Source: Nageia nagi | Taxonomy: Eukaryota; Pinophyta | Assembly (NCBI GenBank): GCA_050084985.1 | Contig: JBITNC010000001.1 | Location: forward strand, 147,560,001-147,624,000 | DNA: 64,000 bases | Direction of reading: 5' to 3' | In this document: positions 1-10,941 of the stretch, piece after piece | How positions within the stretch are numbered: the first letter of the stretch is position 1 | How the letters are laid out: each line of letters starts with the position of its first letter | Position numbers and translations under genes: made by a program | Notes under the pieces: generated by a model | Told to the model about the DNA's origin: nothing | Database searches by the model: none | Seen by the model: only the letters and a program-made list of their open reading frames with translations

Positions 1-1190
1 TTTCAACTAGAACCAGATATATTGGTGGCCTTTCTTTTTTCATTTATGTACAAATATCATCATTAAAATAATATTAACATATTTCTCTCTAGGCTCTTTC
101 ATGGAAATACATTCATATGCAACATTAGTGATTAATTCCAAAATCTTGGCACTTAATATTCTATAAGTTTTAATAAGATGTTCCCTCCCTTAATGATAGT
201 AACAATAATGATCTAGGGATTGATATCACTCTCTTCTTATTTTGGCAATAATTGGATAAGATTGTTTTATAAAAGCTCATCAAGAATATCCTTTGGAGTT
301 TTTTCAAATCTAATAAATATCAATTTTGGTTATCTTTTCCATATTTGGACTCTTTTTTCAATAGAATTAACTTCCTTATTATCTTTCTTTGGTTTATATG
401 GCTTATTCCCTTTATCTTTATTACTCTCATGTTTCACTTGACCAATTTTTACAAGCATTTTTTCTTTTTCCATTAATTTGTGACCATATCAGAAACCCTA
501 AGTGAGTATAAGCCTTAGCATATGCTTGAAATTGTAAAGAAGATTTTTCTTAAAAACATGAGTGACTTCCTTTTCATCAATTTTAACATGAAGTTGTTGT
601 CATACCTTTTTGAATATTGGAATGTATCAGCAATTCTTACCTCTCATTTTATATTATGCTTGTATTTCTCCATAAATGGAATGCAAAGTAATCAAAATAA
701 GGTAATGGAAATTCTTGCTATGGAATAGAACCATTCACATGCATCATCCTCCAAACTATCCAAAAAAACCTTAGCCAAAAATATTTGATCAATTCCCACC
801 TCAAGCTCACATTCATCACGAAATCCTTAAATATGCTTCCTTGGATCACCTTAAGCTATTGAACTTACTAAAATTTTAGAGTTTTATAAAATTTAGTTAG
901 GGCTTCAGTATGAATCTCTTATAAAAGGGAGATAATAATTTTATCATATACCATGCTAGGATTCCTAACTATCACCTCAACATCTTGTAATCTACAATTC
1001 AGATCGTTAGGTACATTTTTATGTTATGGATACCTTCATCTTTGTGATGGATCTCACAATTATGAGTTAATAATTCTTCCACATAATGACCCAAATGATG
1101 CAAGAATACCATAATTTGTTTAGGAGTTGGCTGAGTTAGATCCATCTTAGAAAAAATATTAGTCCTATCCAAAAACCCTAGTATATTTTT
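1..1190 (-). pseudogene. Decayed Ty3-gypsy gag remnant
   Basis: On the minus strand, broken frames between about 700 and 1,150 give gag-like text: a block reading FLHHLGHYVEELLTHNCEIH near 1,050-1,130 and one reading DECELEVGIDQIFLAKVFLD then SLEDDACEWFYSIA near 720-830. The latter resembles the Retrotrans_gag core, where a conserved W follows an acidic stretch. Lower coordinates (1-450) continue with low-complexity lysine-rich text, as expected downstream of gag. Stops and frameshifts occur throughout and no LTR was found beside it. This is an old fossil cut by the window edge. Confidence 0.55.
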
Positions 1191-1199
1191 GGCATAATT

Positions 1200-2500
1200 A
1201 GTTCGATACAGTCAGGTTCATCAATTTTAAGGATGGGGAAAAATGCAAATAGCAATAATAAATCATCCTAGTGCCTACTTAGATTGAAATGGCCAAAGAT
1301 AAATGATAAAGGAAATGAATAATATTCAATGAATAATAAACTAATACCTATCAAGATAGGAAATTAGATACTTACCTATGTTACTTACATGTTGTGTATG
1401 GAAGGAAGAAAAATATGAATAAGAAAAAATAAGATGAAGATACCATAGAAATCACAACTCATCAATCCATTAGAAAAGGATCATCATCGACCCTTAATAG
1501 GATTTCATTTGTCCTCGACAATCTTAGTCGATCCTTAACAAATCATCATTGATCCTCAACGGGTCATCATCAGTTCTCTTTTGGAGGAATTATACCTCAT
1601 GACCAAAATTGATGCTTTGTTCACCTACTTCAATGTTAAAAATGTACACAATAATAGAATAATAGCTTACATAAGATATATAGAGTATCCAATTTCAAAT
1701 CTTAATAAGGTGGTAATGAAGATCACCTAAATAGGAATATGGCACTCTCAAGCTTAGAATAAGTTATCAAATATATCTTGATAGTGGACTTATTTATATA
1801 AAGGATTTATAGGGGACTCCACAATATAACCCACTCCTTGGATGAGTGCCCACTCCTTAGGCCAAGTGTCACCTACAAAATATAATACACATTAATCCAC
1901 TATTATAGATTATAATGTATTTGTATTGATAATAGTGAAATAATGTGAAATAGTTATTTAACGATTAAAAGTAATTAAATTAATGTAACTACACTCACCT
2001 CAATATATCCTATTATTGTTGATCATAGTATGCTAGCATAGTGTATGAGTGTAAATAATATAAAAAGGATGTAAAATATTATGGTAGTAAAAATAAAAAT
2101 GAAATAGTAAAATAATTTATTACATTATGAATTAGAATACTAATTCTTATTACTTAAAATCTGGGAAAACTGATATCCAAATCCAAAAGCACGAAAAAAA
2201 TAAAATTAAGAAATTACAACAATCTTATGAAATTACAGCAAAGATCAATTTAATATTCTGTTACAATCTTTATACACATGACAAATCAATAACAAAGTTA
2301 TTCTGTATTACTTTACCATTTGCAAACACATAGTAATTATTATGATCCATAGCCTATCGTATTAATTAGTTATTTTTAATTAATAAATTTATTATAGTCC
2401 AATGATATCTTATATATCAATTTATAAATAACAACATTTAACTATATTACTACATAAAATTAAATAAAATCAAATTGACCATTCCTTCAAATCCAGTACT
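1200..2500. other. AT-rich intergenic DNA
   Basis: No coding signal, RNA gene or recognisable element terminus is visible. Around 1,480-1,580 there are short imprecise repeats around GATCCTYAAC and ATCATC motifs, too degenerate to define a unit. The rest is AT-rich with many stops in every frame. Confidence 0.5.
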
Positions 2501-3173
2501 ACAGTCATACCTGAGAATATGGAGAAGGAATTGCAGTATATCAACAGTAACAGCAAGGCTAATTGTATTCCTCTACAGAAAATAAAAATTGTGCTCTACA
2601 TAGGATAGCTTCCAGTGGCGTACAAGCAGAGACATTTCAAAACCCTAAAATCCAATTCAGCTGACCACAGGCCTTCCAAACGATCATCCATAGCTTCAAT
2701 GGAGGTAAATATGCACGTATAGATTAAATTTTAAATATGTATCACCCTGCAGAGGATAGTCTTGGAGGCTTCAGCAGGTAAATTCATACAACGTGCAGGA
2801 CTCTTGAAGATAATTTATCCACGACCTAAAAATATATGATGCGTTTAAATATTTATGAATGTTCAAATTTTTTCCCATATGCAGAGCATTCTTGGTTTTG
2901 GAAACTGATTAGATCTGCCTGTGCGATATTTGGCCTTCACGGTGAAAGGGCCGCAGGGGTACTGGCTTGAACAAATTCTCATACCGTTTCTTGCCCTTAT
3001 GGTTTGCAAAACTTTGAGCACAATACTGATGGTAAAGTTGTCTGGAATGCCTGACAAAATCAATTATGAAACCTGCAGTTCAAAAACTTTATCAGAAAAG
3101 TCTCGTGGAAAATTAAAATTCAGTCGTTTCGTTTGTTCTTGTGGAAGAATTCACTGTTTTTTCTTTACGAAAT
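2500..3173 (-). other. Downstream flank and probable 3' UTR of the E2F-like gene
   Basis: This follows the stop codon of the E2F-like gene at 3,174. Base composition is less AT-rich than the surrounding intergenic DNA. A splice-acceptor-like TTGAACTGCAG reads on the minus strand near 3,075, so the 3' UTR may be alternatively spliced. Short open stretches (for example 2,863-3,063) match no family I know. The transcript end cannot be placed by eye. Confidence 0.35.
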
Positions 3174-6100
3174 TCAGTTTTTGTAGGAGCAATTGCATGA
3201 TGAGTTCGTACCTGGATGTCTTGCTTGCAGCTCAGCAATTTGCCATGGCGAGAATAACTGCAGGAGATAGTACAGAGGATTGAAATCTTGTGCAGCCTCT
3301 GCAAATTCAGCGTCATCTTCAAGGGATTTGGAACACTGGTCGGTGGAAGGGTTTGTAAATATCTCCTCTGATAGTGTTTCATTTGAAATTGACGATCTCT
3401 GCGGCTTTTCGGCTTCAGTTAGATGGCCGAGATTGGCCTGTGGTGAGGATCTTTGATAAGCAACTGAGGTAGGTTGCTCTGAACTTGATAGACTCATAAG
3501 CGTTCTAGCTGCTTCGTGGCTCATGATGTCAATTTCATTAGAATCTAAATCTTCCTTTTTGTTAGCCTTAAAAGCTGAGGAGGTAAGGGTTGCATTTGGA
3601 TCAGAGGAGCAAGATCCGTCAAATTGTCTTGGACTTGAATAATTCGCTATTGACGAGCAGAGCCTTCGACGTCTAAACAGCCTTGGACGTTTCATCAGGC
3701 GATTACACTCCATTTCTATAGATGATAGGAATAGGCCTTCATCCTCAGCCTCACTAACAAGACCTGGCATGCTATGCTGAGCATTTCCAGCATTTTTAAC
3801 GGCTGGAGAATTGTTTTTGACGTCGTTTTGTTGAACCTTTGATTCGGTGCACCTCCGTTTAAGGATCTTTCTCTGACTGGCGTGGCCCCGATCTGAGAGA
3901 AATGACAATAATGTTTTGATGACTGAAAGAATGAATGAAACCCTAAGAATGGTCAGAAACAAGAAATATACCTGCAGTTTCCAGCCGTTGTTGAACCCCC
4001 CGAGCTCCGCACCATGACAATGAAGATGCGCCTGAAAATCCGTTGTCGGAGTCAGGATTATTGATAACGATCAAGTTCAAAACGGTAAAAATTCTGGCTA
4101 TCTCTGTCAATCTCCGGACTTTGCCTGCAAATAAACGGAAAAATAAGCGTAACTTCTCAAAGGAAGAAAAGGTTTAAAATTGTGAAACAGATTCAGCAGC
4201 GATCCATCATATATTTTTGAAAAATCCTTCTTACAGCGATGTGTTTGAGGATCATCACGCCGGTCCAGAATTACTTGCATGACGAATTCCAGCGTTATAG
4301 AGCGCTCCTGCAAGGGATTCTAACCGATCACATGTGAATACATACTGAAAACTTACGAGGTTTGAATTTCAAGGGTTTTAAAATTCAAATATCATCTTCT
4401 GACAAGATCTGTAACCTCATCGACAAGGAAAAGCTTAACGAATTTTTCGGTGAGCTCTCTCACGGGATTTTCGGCCATTTCTTCGCTCAGATGTCTGAAC
4501 TTTTGCGCTCGAGAAGCCTTTAGACAACACCATGCTTCTTCCTGGAGCACAACCTAGTAAATGTTTCTATCGTACATTTGGAAATTTGAACCAAATTCAT
4601 CAGGTTTTCAAAAAGGGGAAACAAGTACAAGAATCCGAGAGTGGCTACCTTGAGCTTTTCTAAGGCACTGGAAACTCTCGTAGCACCATGCCAGGTATAC
4701 TTCTCATCTCTTAGGTGCTGAACCACAAGAATGCATTGAAGCACATTGAAAATTTCATGAATTCTTTTCCTTTTTGTGCCTGCATTAAAAAAAAAAAAAA
4801 AGATCCTTAGCCACCGAAAATTATGTACATTTTAATTCTTACGATTTTTTTATCTCTCAACTTATTTTCATACCTACAAGAGCTGAAAGGGTTCTCAATG
4901 AAACTACCATGCCCATTTTAGAAGCACAAATCTCAAATATCCTGCGAACAAAATTCACCTATCAAAGCTTGACTTCAAGAAAGTTGATATCATAGCAGTA
5001 GGGATTGATTTTCAAATTAGAAACACCTTTCACATAGTTGATTCAGGGAATGGCTATCCTTCTGGAGCCCTTGCTGATTAAAATTTTGCCGAGCATAAGC
5101 CTGTCTCATGGTTGCTCGCTTCAAACAAGATTTTCAAGTTTTAAAAACGTAATTCCCAGAAATGTAGACTATAATCATCAGAAATTATCTCGCACCTGGG
5201 GTTCCTTCATTGCCGAGTCTTGGGTAATAATGGCGTCGCCATTGGAGGCTTCAACACCCCTTTTCCCAACCAGGAGTTCTTGATGTAATTCGATTTCTGC
5301 ATTGCATTCAACATATTTACATCAGCGTATTTTATTCTTTCGTACTTCAAAGAACTTGAAACCCTAGGTTTCGATAAATTGCAAGCAATTATAGTATAAA
5401 TTTCATAACCGTTGGTTCATATTACCCTGTGATGGCGCCCGGTCTGATCTAGGTATCAGACATGAAGTTCCTGACATAGACTGTCCGCACCCGCCTGAAA
5501 CACAGACAACCAAATGCAGGTCAGGACGTTACGGGATCGACCCCCTTATCTTTCAAAAGAAATTCAACATTCGAATCGGTCGTACCTTCGAGATTAAAAT
5601 GGACCTTGAACGAGGCCGCTCCAAGAGGTGCGTCATTGTTAGCTATAACGCGAATGGAGCTAGATACAGTAGTACCCAGAAGATCATACTTGTCATTGTA
5701 AGCTGCAAAAAGAAGCCTAAACTTGGGAGTCCCAGGACCAGTACAAACATGGGTGCTTGCCTCATCTATAGCAATATAGAGATTCTTGGGTTCCTTCCAC
5801 GTATCCGGCTCACCTCCGTAGTGTACCCCAACACCTCGTTTAGACATTCTTCCGAAGCGCTGTAAACCACGTAAGATGGGTCCTGTGCAACCCTTCTTGC
5901 ATCGTGACCGGGTCACAGGCATCCAGTAATATTCCACCGAATTGTTCAATTTAAGATGGGGTTGAGCATAAACCACGTAGATATAGAGATGCACCCTGGT
6001 ATTGTTCAAGAATCTTACATTGAACTTGAGGCAGCTCTCTCTTATATCCTTCTCCACCTCTGGCCCAATGCAGGTCTCAATCGCCTCAGAGACCTTCATT

Positions 6101-6458
6101 TCAAGCCGTTGGTCACCGCTTAGATCATAAAAGAAAAGCTCTACTTGATTGTATGAGCATTTCTGCTTCCCCAACTTATATGCCCTATGAAAGAACCGTA
6201 AACAAATGAATTCAGTATCCCATTGGTCTCTTTTAGGCATCAGTGGACATTAATATATAAATTCAAATTCAAAAATAGACCATTGAATTCCAGGGTAAAG
6301 AACTACGAATTCAGTGGTTACCTCAACTCTGATTGCTCGGAAATTGCAACTGCAGTGTTAGTTTTAACCGGGCAAAGAAGTTCAGACCCATGCACAAAGG
6401 CCTTTCCTATCACCAAATTCTCCTCCTGACCTTCACTCGCCAGCATTTGCGTATCCAT
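3174..6458 (-). CDS. Atypical E2F-like (tandem winged-helix) transcription factor with an unrecognised N-terminal domain
   Basis: Predicted exons in transcript order: 6458-6322, 6229-5586, 5494-5426, 5296-5196, 5073-5027, 4941-4874, 4779-4649, 4553-4416, 4307-4235, 4124-3972, 3892-3174 (2,280 nt, 759 residues, stop TGA). Every intron is GT-AG and phases agree at all ten junctions, including several frame-breaking introns, which is strong support. Residues 1-45 look unstructured; about 46-265 form a beta-rich domain I cannot name. Residues 324-387 match the first DNA-binding domain of E2F7/8/DEL proteins (SLNQLCERIF, then KRIHEIFNVL, then KYTWHG). Residues 429-509 match the second (ELTEKFVKLFL, then KVRRLTEIARIF, then LSWCG). 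The C-terminal third is Ser-rich and disordered-looking with a basic NLS-like run KRPRLFRRRR near 588-597. Atypical E2Fs act in the nucleus as DP-independent repressors of cell-cycle genes; that role is inferred here. The start (MDTQMLA) is the first ATG after a possible 5' UTR acceptor (TTGCCTATAG); an upstream in-frame ATG at 6,530 is the alternative. Confidence 0.8.
4006..4466 (-). other. Second E2F winged-helix DNA-binding domain (residues 429-509)
   Basis: The domain is encoded across exons 8, 9 and 10. Helix 1 ELTEKFVKLFL matches the family pattern (L..KFV.LFL), followed by ITLEFVMQVIL, then the recognition helix KVRRLTEIARIFTVLNLI (family: K.RRLYDIANVLSSL.LI), and the wing ends SLSWCG (family: F.W.G). 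The RRxYD motif is R473-R474-L475-T476-E477: both Arg are kept, Tyr to Thr and Asp to Glu. A second DBD in the same chain is diagnostic of atypical E2Fs, which need no DP partner. Confidence 0.8.
4685..5055 (-). other. First E2F winged-helix DNA-binding domain (residues 324-387)
   Basis: The domain is encoded across exons 5, 6 and 7, of 47, 68 and 131 nt. It aligns by eye with the first DBD of E2F7/8 and plant DELs: SL..LC..F in helix 1, a short helix 2 (SLRTLSALVG), recognition helix KRKRIHEIFNVLQC, and a beta-wing ending KYTWHG (family: RYTWHG). The recognition motif RRxYD is K360-R361-I362-H363-E364: one Arg to Lys, Tyr to His, Asp to Glu. Charge is mostly kept but the Tyr is lost. Confidence 0.8.
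5586..6229 (-). other. N-terminal unknown domain of the E2F-like protein (exon 2)
   Basis: This 644-nt exon encodes about residues 46-260. It starts after a CCTAAAAG acceptor that joins exon 1 in frame and ends at a CGAAG/GTACGA donor. The text alternates hydrophobic strands with polar loops (VELFFYDLSG, VHLYIYVVYAQP, FRLLFAAYND, SSSIRVIANND), suggesting a beta-sandwich, with a small Cys cluster RCKKGC. The closing pattern, FRL...YND..LLG......IRV.A, is loosely like the last strands of p53/Rel/Runt-type folds. That is a structural hunch, not a match. Reading past the donor gives an apparent stop at 5,521, so a naive ORF call would wrongly end the protein there. Confidence 0.6.
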
Positions 6459-7190
6459 GTCTCTATAGGCAATAATAAAGATCATGGAAGAAGCATCAGA
6501 TATAGGTAAAACAATATAAACAGATTGCAAATATACAATCTCTCTTGTAATCAGTGAGATGCAATGACCTTGAAATCAAAATTACATACATGATTAGGAT
6601 TGCTATACACGACAATCATGCATTTTCTATATTGAATTGGCTATTTACTCCAGAGTTGCAGGTTTTATATTTATCCTGTTGCGGTGGTCCACAAAATTCA
6701 GGGAATGAATACCTTAGAAGTCAATAAATCTTATAACGAACCACAGGATCTGCAAATTTGTGCATTCAAAATCTTGTTGCACACGTTTCCGTCCACTCTT
6801 TGGCAAAACAACAATGACAATAAATAATGCGTGCCTCAACTTTATACGTATTGGTGATCGGTGATACTCATCCTCGGTCTATTGCCTTGGCTTAGGTCAT
6901 CCCTTGATCAGATGTTACCGTTACATTTTGGAAGTCCATATGCTTGCGGTATTATTTATATATATATATATAAAGTAATATAATTTAGGAGGGTTTTTCA
7001 ATATTATTTTCTTTAACTCTTATCTTATATAAGATCAAATATGAGAAATGGGTAACTCTAGAAAGATGGAATGTTTTTATTTATTTTAGATTTATATTAT
7101 GTAATTTGTTATTTACTTTTTAATATGTGAAAGGGAATATTGATTGCATCTAAGTGATAAGTTGACTTAGGGAAGTATAATGCATGGTCC
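6459..7190 (-). promoter_or_regulatory. Upstream region of the E2F-like gene
   Basis: This is the 5' flank of the minus-strand gene. A pyrimidine-poor acceptor-like TTGCCTATAG lies 4 bases before the chosen ATG, so a 5' UTR intron is possible. A TA repeat (6,957-6,973) lies about 500 bp upstream. I see no E2F consensus site and cannot place the transcription start. Confidence 0.3.
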
Positions 7191-7203
7191 CTTCTTATTT
7201 TAG

Positions 7204-7350
7204 CCTTAGAGTTGATGAAATCTACATATACGAGCTCTCAATAACCCATATCCTTATTGTACAGATACATATTAGGATCACCTCTCATTTGAACCTTAGA
7301 GTTGATAAAATCTACATATACAAGCTCTCAATAACCCATATTCTTATTGT
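7204..7350. repeat. 90-bp tandem duplication
   Basis: A 57-bp block beginning CCTTAGAGTTGAT at 7,204 recurs at 7,294 with a few substitutions (GATGAAA/GATAAAA, CGAGC/CAAGC, TCCTT/TTCTT). The period is 90 bp, two copies. It has no coding role and is probably a local replication-slippage duplication. Confidence 0.85.
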
Positions 7351-7359
7351 TCTTTGGTA

Positions 7360-8239
7360 TCATCCATTATATCATGTAATGTGTAAAGTGTTAATATCAT
7401 AATTGTTATTTGTCATTGAGATTTGAACATTGATGGTTCTTAAAACTTTTGAATGATCTAACCTATTAACTAAGATATCATTTGTTATATAATTATTATC
7501 ATCATCATATCATTTATTGTTATTTATTATATAAATATTTTTCTTTTTATTCAAATATATTATCATGCTAACCCTAAATTTATCCTAAAGATAATATTAT
7601 TCAATGATTTGAATTTTTATTCTATATTGACCATAATATTTTAGTAGAACCTAAAGTTTTAACTTTTTTCATTTTCATACTTTTAATATACTGTAGTTCT
7701 AGTAAATCTTTTAAATTATTTAGGATCAATGTGATTATGAATTGGATGTGTATTACTTTGATTACAATGACTCAAATTAATCCCTTACATTGTGTAGAAT
7801 AAATATAAAAATAAGTTCCATATTTAGTATATAAAAAGGGCTAATAATAGAAAATTAAATAAAACCAACAAACTATAGTTCGAGAGTTCTTGTTATTAAA
7901 TAGATATATATGGATTATAAAGAGGATATCAATCTATTTTCTTATGAGTAGATAATTATTATGCTTATGTATATTGTTATTGTTGCTATAAATCTAAGAT
8001 TCTAATTATTGATGAATATATATATTTAAACTAAATAAGTTCATATCTCCCCAACATTAGGATTTTAGGAAGAGATATATGCATGTAAGTGATTTTACCC
8101 ATATTCGTTCATTTTCTTCCTCCAAGATTCATATATGTGAGAAAATAAACATATAAAGATGAATTTTAAGGATATCCTTAAATACTTTAATATTTTTAAT
8201 AAATATTATATACTTGATGTATTCAAATATATCTCATGC
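7360..8239. other. AT-rich intergenic DNA
   Basis: There are no sustained reading frames, terminal repeats or RNA signatures. Composition is about as AT-rich as the lowest-complexity parts of the window. Confidence 0.5.
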
Positions 8240-8484
8240 AAATAACCCAATAAGGGAGTTGGAGAATAAGGGGTGGATTAAAACTCTCATGTGAGAGGCC
8301 CTAGGTTCAAATCTCGCCCCTTTGGATTGGACACATAGAATCCACAAAGTTCCCATGGTACGATCAAGCTAGGTGCAAGTCCTAGTGAATTTGACTTAAT
8401 AGATACCCTTGCTCGTTGCTTCTCAAGATAAAGGATAACTTTACTTGTTTCTTAAAAATAAGGTGGTTCAATCAAAAAAAAAAA
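8240..8484 (+). mobile_element. Candidate tRNA-derived SINE
   Basis: A Pol III B-box-like GGTTCAAATCTCGCC starts at 8,304. About 40 bases upstream, TAAGGGAGTTGG (8,251-8,262) matches 10 of 12 A-box positions. The tRNA-like head is followed by a unique body of about 150 bp and a terminal run of A residues (8,473-8,484). Head, body and A-tail in about 245 bp is the standard plant SINE architecture. Target duplications are not clear (ATTCAAATAT before and ATTCATATTT after are only a weak pair). Mobilisation would depend on a LINE. Confidence 0.6.
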
Positions 8485-9089
8485 CTCATTATTCATATTT
8501 GCCTACTTTTCACTCTTTTTTTCCAATAGAATATATTACCTAGACCTCCCATCATAGTTATTATCCCTTCCATGAATGTAGTTTCATCCTTAAACCATAT
8601 CCATCATGTTTCCTTACTCTTTCTATATCTTCCACTATCACACATTAATCTATCCATTTCCTATTATATAAGCATGGCTAATTTTATTTTCTACACACTT
8701 ATTCATAATTCATTCTACTTTTATTATAACTAATTTATTATAACCATGCTTAGCATAAGTTTTTATCCTTAATAATGTTCCAAATATTTGATTTCCATCT
8801 CCAATCCCCCATCCTTACCTTTATATTCTTTTTTCATAATCATAATTTCCTCATTATTATGTCATTTAACTAAAATGTTGATTTCATGTGTCATAATATT
8901 TTTAATTACTTTTATAACCTCTTTCTTATTATATTCAACTATATGTACATTTATTATCTTATGATAATTATATTATTATAAGCATGAACTAAAATAATAT
9001 AATATTCTAACTAAAAATTATAATATTTTTATACATTAGACATCAACATCATAATAATCCCCTAATATTTGAGATTTTCTCAAAAAAAT
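8485..9089. other. AT-rich intergenic DNA
   Basis: Nothing recognisable is seen beyond AT-rich sequence. Confidence 0.45.
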
Positions 9090-9380
9090 GAAAGGTATGG
9101 TTAGCAAGAATGAATTAATGGATCTTATCAATACAATCAATATGCAACATAAACATTGACTTGATAAATGAAAACATAAATTCAACCATTAAATAAAGAA
9201 AATAATAACAACTATTATAATCTTGGTTCATTATTTACAACCCATTTAATATTAGATCTTTTAGAAGATATAATCTAAAGAAAATTGAAGTATCTTATAC
9301 TTGACATATTTCATGGAGAAAAAGATCCTAACAACCATATTGAATATTATTGGTAAGATATATATTATTTTATAATTTTT
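9090..9380 (+). pseudogene. Faint Ty3-gypsy gag fragment
   Basis: A plus-strand frame at about 9,300-9,350 reads DIFHGEKDPNNHIEYYW, the sort of text that opens a gypsy gag core (F.G..DP..HI). Upstream, near 9,085, an ATG-started stretch reads MKGMVSKNELMDLINTINMQ. The frame is broken on both sides. This is a short, old fragment. Confidence 0.35.
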
Positions 9381-9986
9381 GGTTCACATTATACTATTTG
9401 AATCAAGGGTAACTATTGTTTCCCTTTCTTTCTTACAACTCTTAATCTTTTTCACTTTCTTTACTACATATTTGACTCCATACCTAACATAGTGAGAACC
9501 AACTTGTGAAGAGAGGTTGAATTTCATCCATCCAAAAACTCATTGGTCTATTTAATCTTTTTGATCCCTATTACACTATTCATATCAACAATACTATCAT
9601 GAGATACTTATCATGAGATACTGATGTTAAAAATATGTAAAAAATAAATAAATTATATGAGCAACACCATATTAATTTTGTATATAATGCTAGTATGTAA
9701 TTTCAAATTTCATATCTTTATTAGGAAATTTGAAGTCAATAATACAAAAATAGTTATTCTAGCACACCTAAGTAGCATGATATAAAAACTAAACCAAGTA
9801 TTGAATATCATTCTATATAAATTTAGAGATATAACTCATATTAAAGATGATAATGAATATGCCAAGAAATACTTTTTAGTTTGCATAAAATTATGTATGA
9901 AAAATACATGTTTTACATTAAGATATTGTACCTTTAAGAAAATATGTTATACTATATTAAAATAAAAAATATATATAATTAATCAA

Positions 9987-10760
9987 GTGAGAGATCAAAT
10001 ATTTTACCTCCAATGGATTAACCCATTTAGAAGAACTAGATTAAAAATGTTGTGGAACCTTAGTTTGCCACACCTAATGTGGGGTGTGTGCAAGGAAAAA
10101 AACCACAAACTCTTTAGGAGGGAAGAGGCCCCAACTTCTCAAGTGGCATCTAATATTGAAAACTTCACAAAGAAAATTCGGATATCATCAATTTCAATAA
10201 TGTCTTAGAGGTGGCTAGTGAAATGCCACTTCTGATGAATTGGGGTATGAAGTGTAGGAATGACCCTTTTATTCCTCATCCAAGGCTAGATGCAAGTTAG
10301 AATCCCCCCATGTTAGGTGGTTGATGCTAAATTTCAATGGTGACTCAAAGGGAAACCCAGGTGTAGTAGGAGCTAGTGGGATTGTGACAGATTATCAAGG
10401 AAGAGTTATCATGATAATTGCATAATCTCTAGGGTAGAAAATAAGCCACTATGAAGAGGCTTACATAGCTTTTATTTGCTTAACTACTATTGAAATGTTA
10501 AGATACTCAAAGTTAATGGTGGTTACCTAGATTCGATAAATATTATGAATATCCTAAAAGTTCTCTCTACCCCAAGATGCAACATTCCAAATATGATGGT
10601 GGAGGCTAAAAGAATTCTAGATTATGTGGAAAATTTGGCTATCGAATATCAATTTAGGGAGGCCAACATGTTGGAAAACCACTTAGAAAATGAGGTTATC
10701 AATCTAGATAAGGTGGCTATTTTAGAATTAGATTTCCTAAAGCATCTCATTTAGTTGGCT
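9987..10760 (+). pseudogene. LINE (L1-type) tail: RT C-terminus and RNase H remnant
   Basis: A frame at 9,987-10,208 reads MWGVCKEKNHKLFRREEAP, resembling the W..WKERN.RIF stretch near the end of plant LINE reverse transcriptases. About 100 bp later comes RNase H text, LMLNFNGDSKGNPGVVGASG, the plant LINE form with the first catalytic Asp position reading N or D depending on the alignment. After frame changes and stops, 10,545-10,754 gives VENLAIEYQFREANMLENHL, like the end of that domain (REAN....L). It lacks the upstream ORFs, so it may be 5' truncated as is usual for LINEs. Confidence 0.6.
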
Positions 10761-10941
10761 CTTAAATACATGGAGGTGTTGGTGATGGGGGATAGTGATG
10801 GTTCAAGGGATTCTGACCTAAAGGCAATTTGAGTAGCAAATTATGTAAGGAGATACAGGTTGGTATTTAGCTTAAAAGGGTTGTTGGTAGGAGTTTTTGA
10901 TTTTTCATATCTAACAACTGTTAGAGGTAGTCAGGGCTAAT

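Noticed and set aside
2863-3063. 66-codon minus-strand ORF downstream of the E2F-like gene (MILSGIPDNFT)
   Set aside because: It is short, matches no family known to me, and lies where the 3' UTR is expected; kept only as part of the 3' flank.
3893-3962. N-terminal hydrophobic start (MFLTILRVSF) of the last exon's ORF, which looks like a signal anchor
   Set aside because: It lies in the intron upstream of the TTTCTCTCAG acceptor at 3,893, and phase continuity from exon 10 places the coding start at 3,892.
4520-4744. 74-codon minus-strand ORF starting MLQCILVVQHL
   Set aside because: It is exon 7 plus intron read-through; the true exon begins upstream at 4,779 and ends at the donor at 4,649.
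5521-6240. A stand-alone 239-residue protein starting MPKRDQWDTEF on the minus strand
   Set aside because: A donor at 5,586 and acceptors at both ends join it in phase to exons on each side. The initial MPK would be intron and the last 21 codons would be intron read-through.
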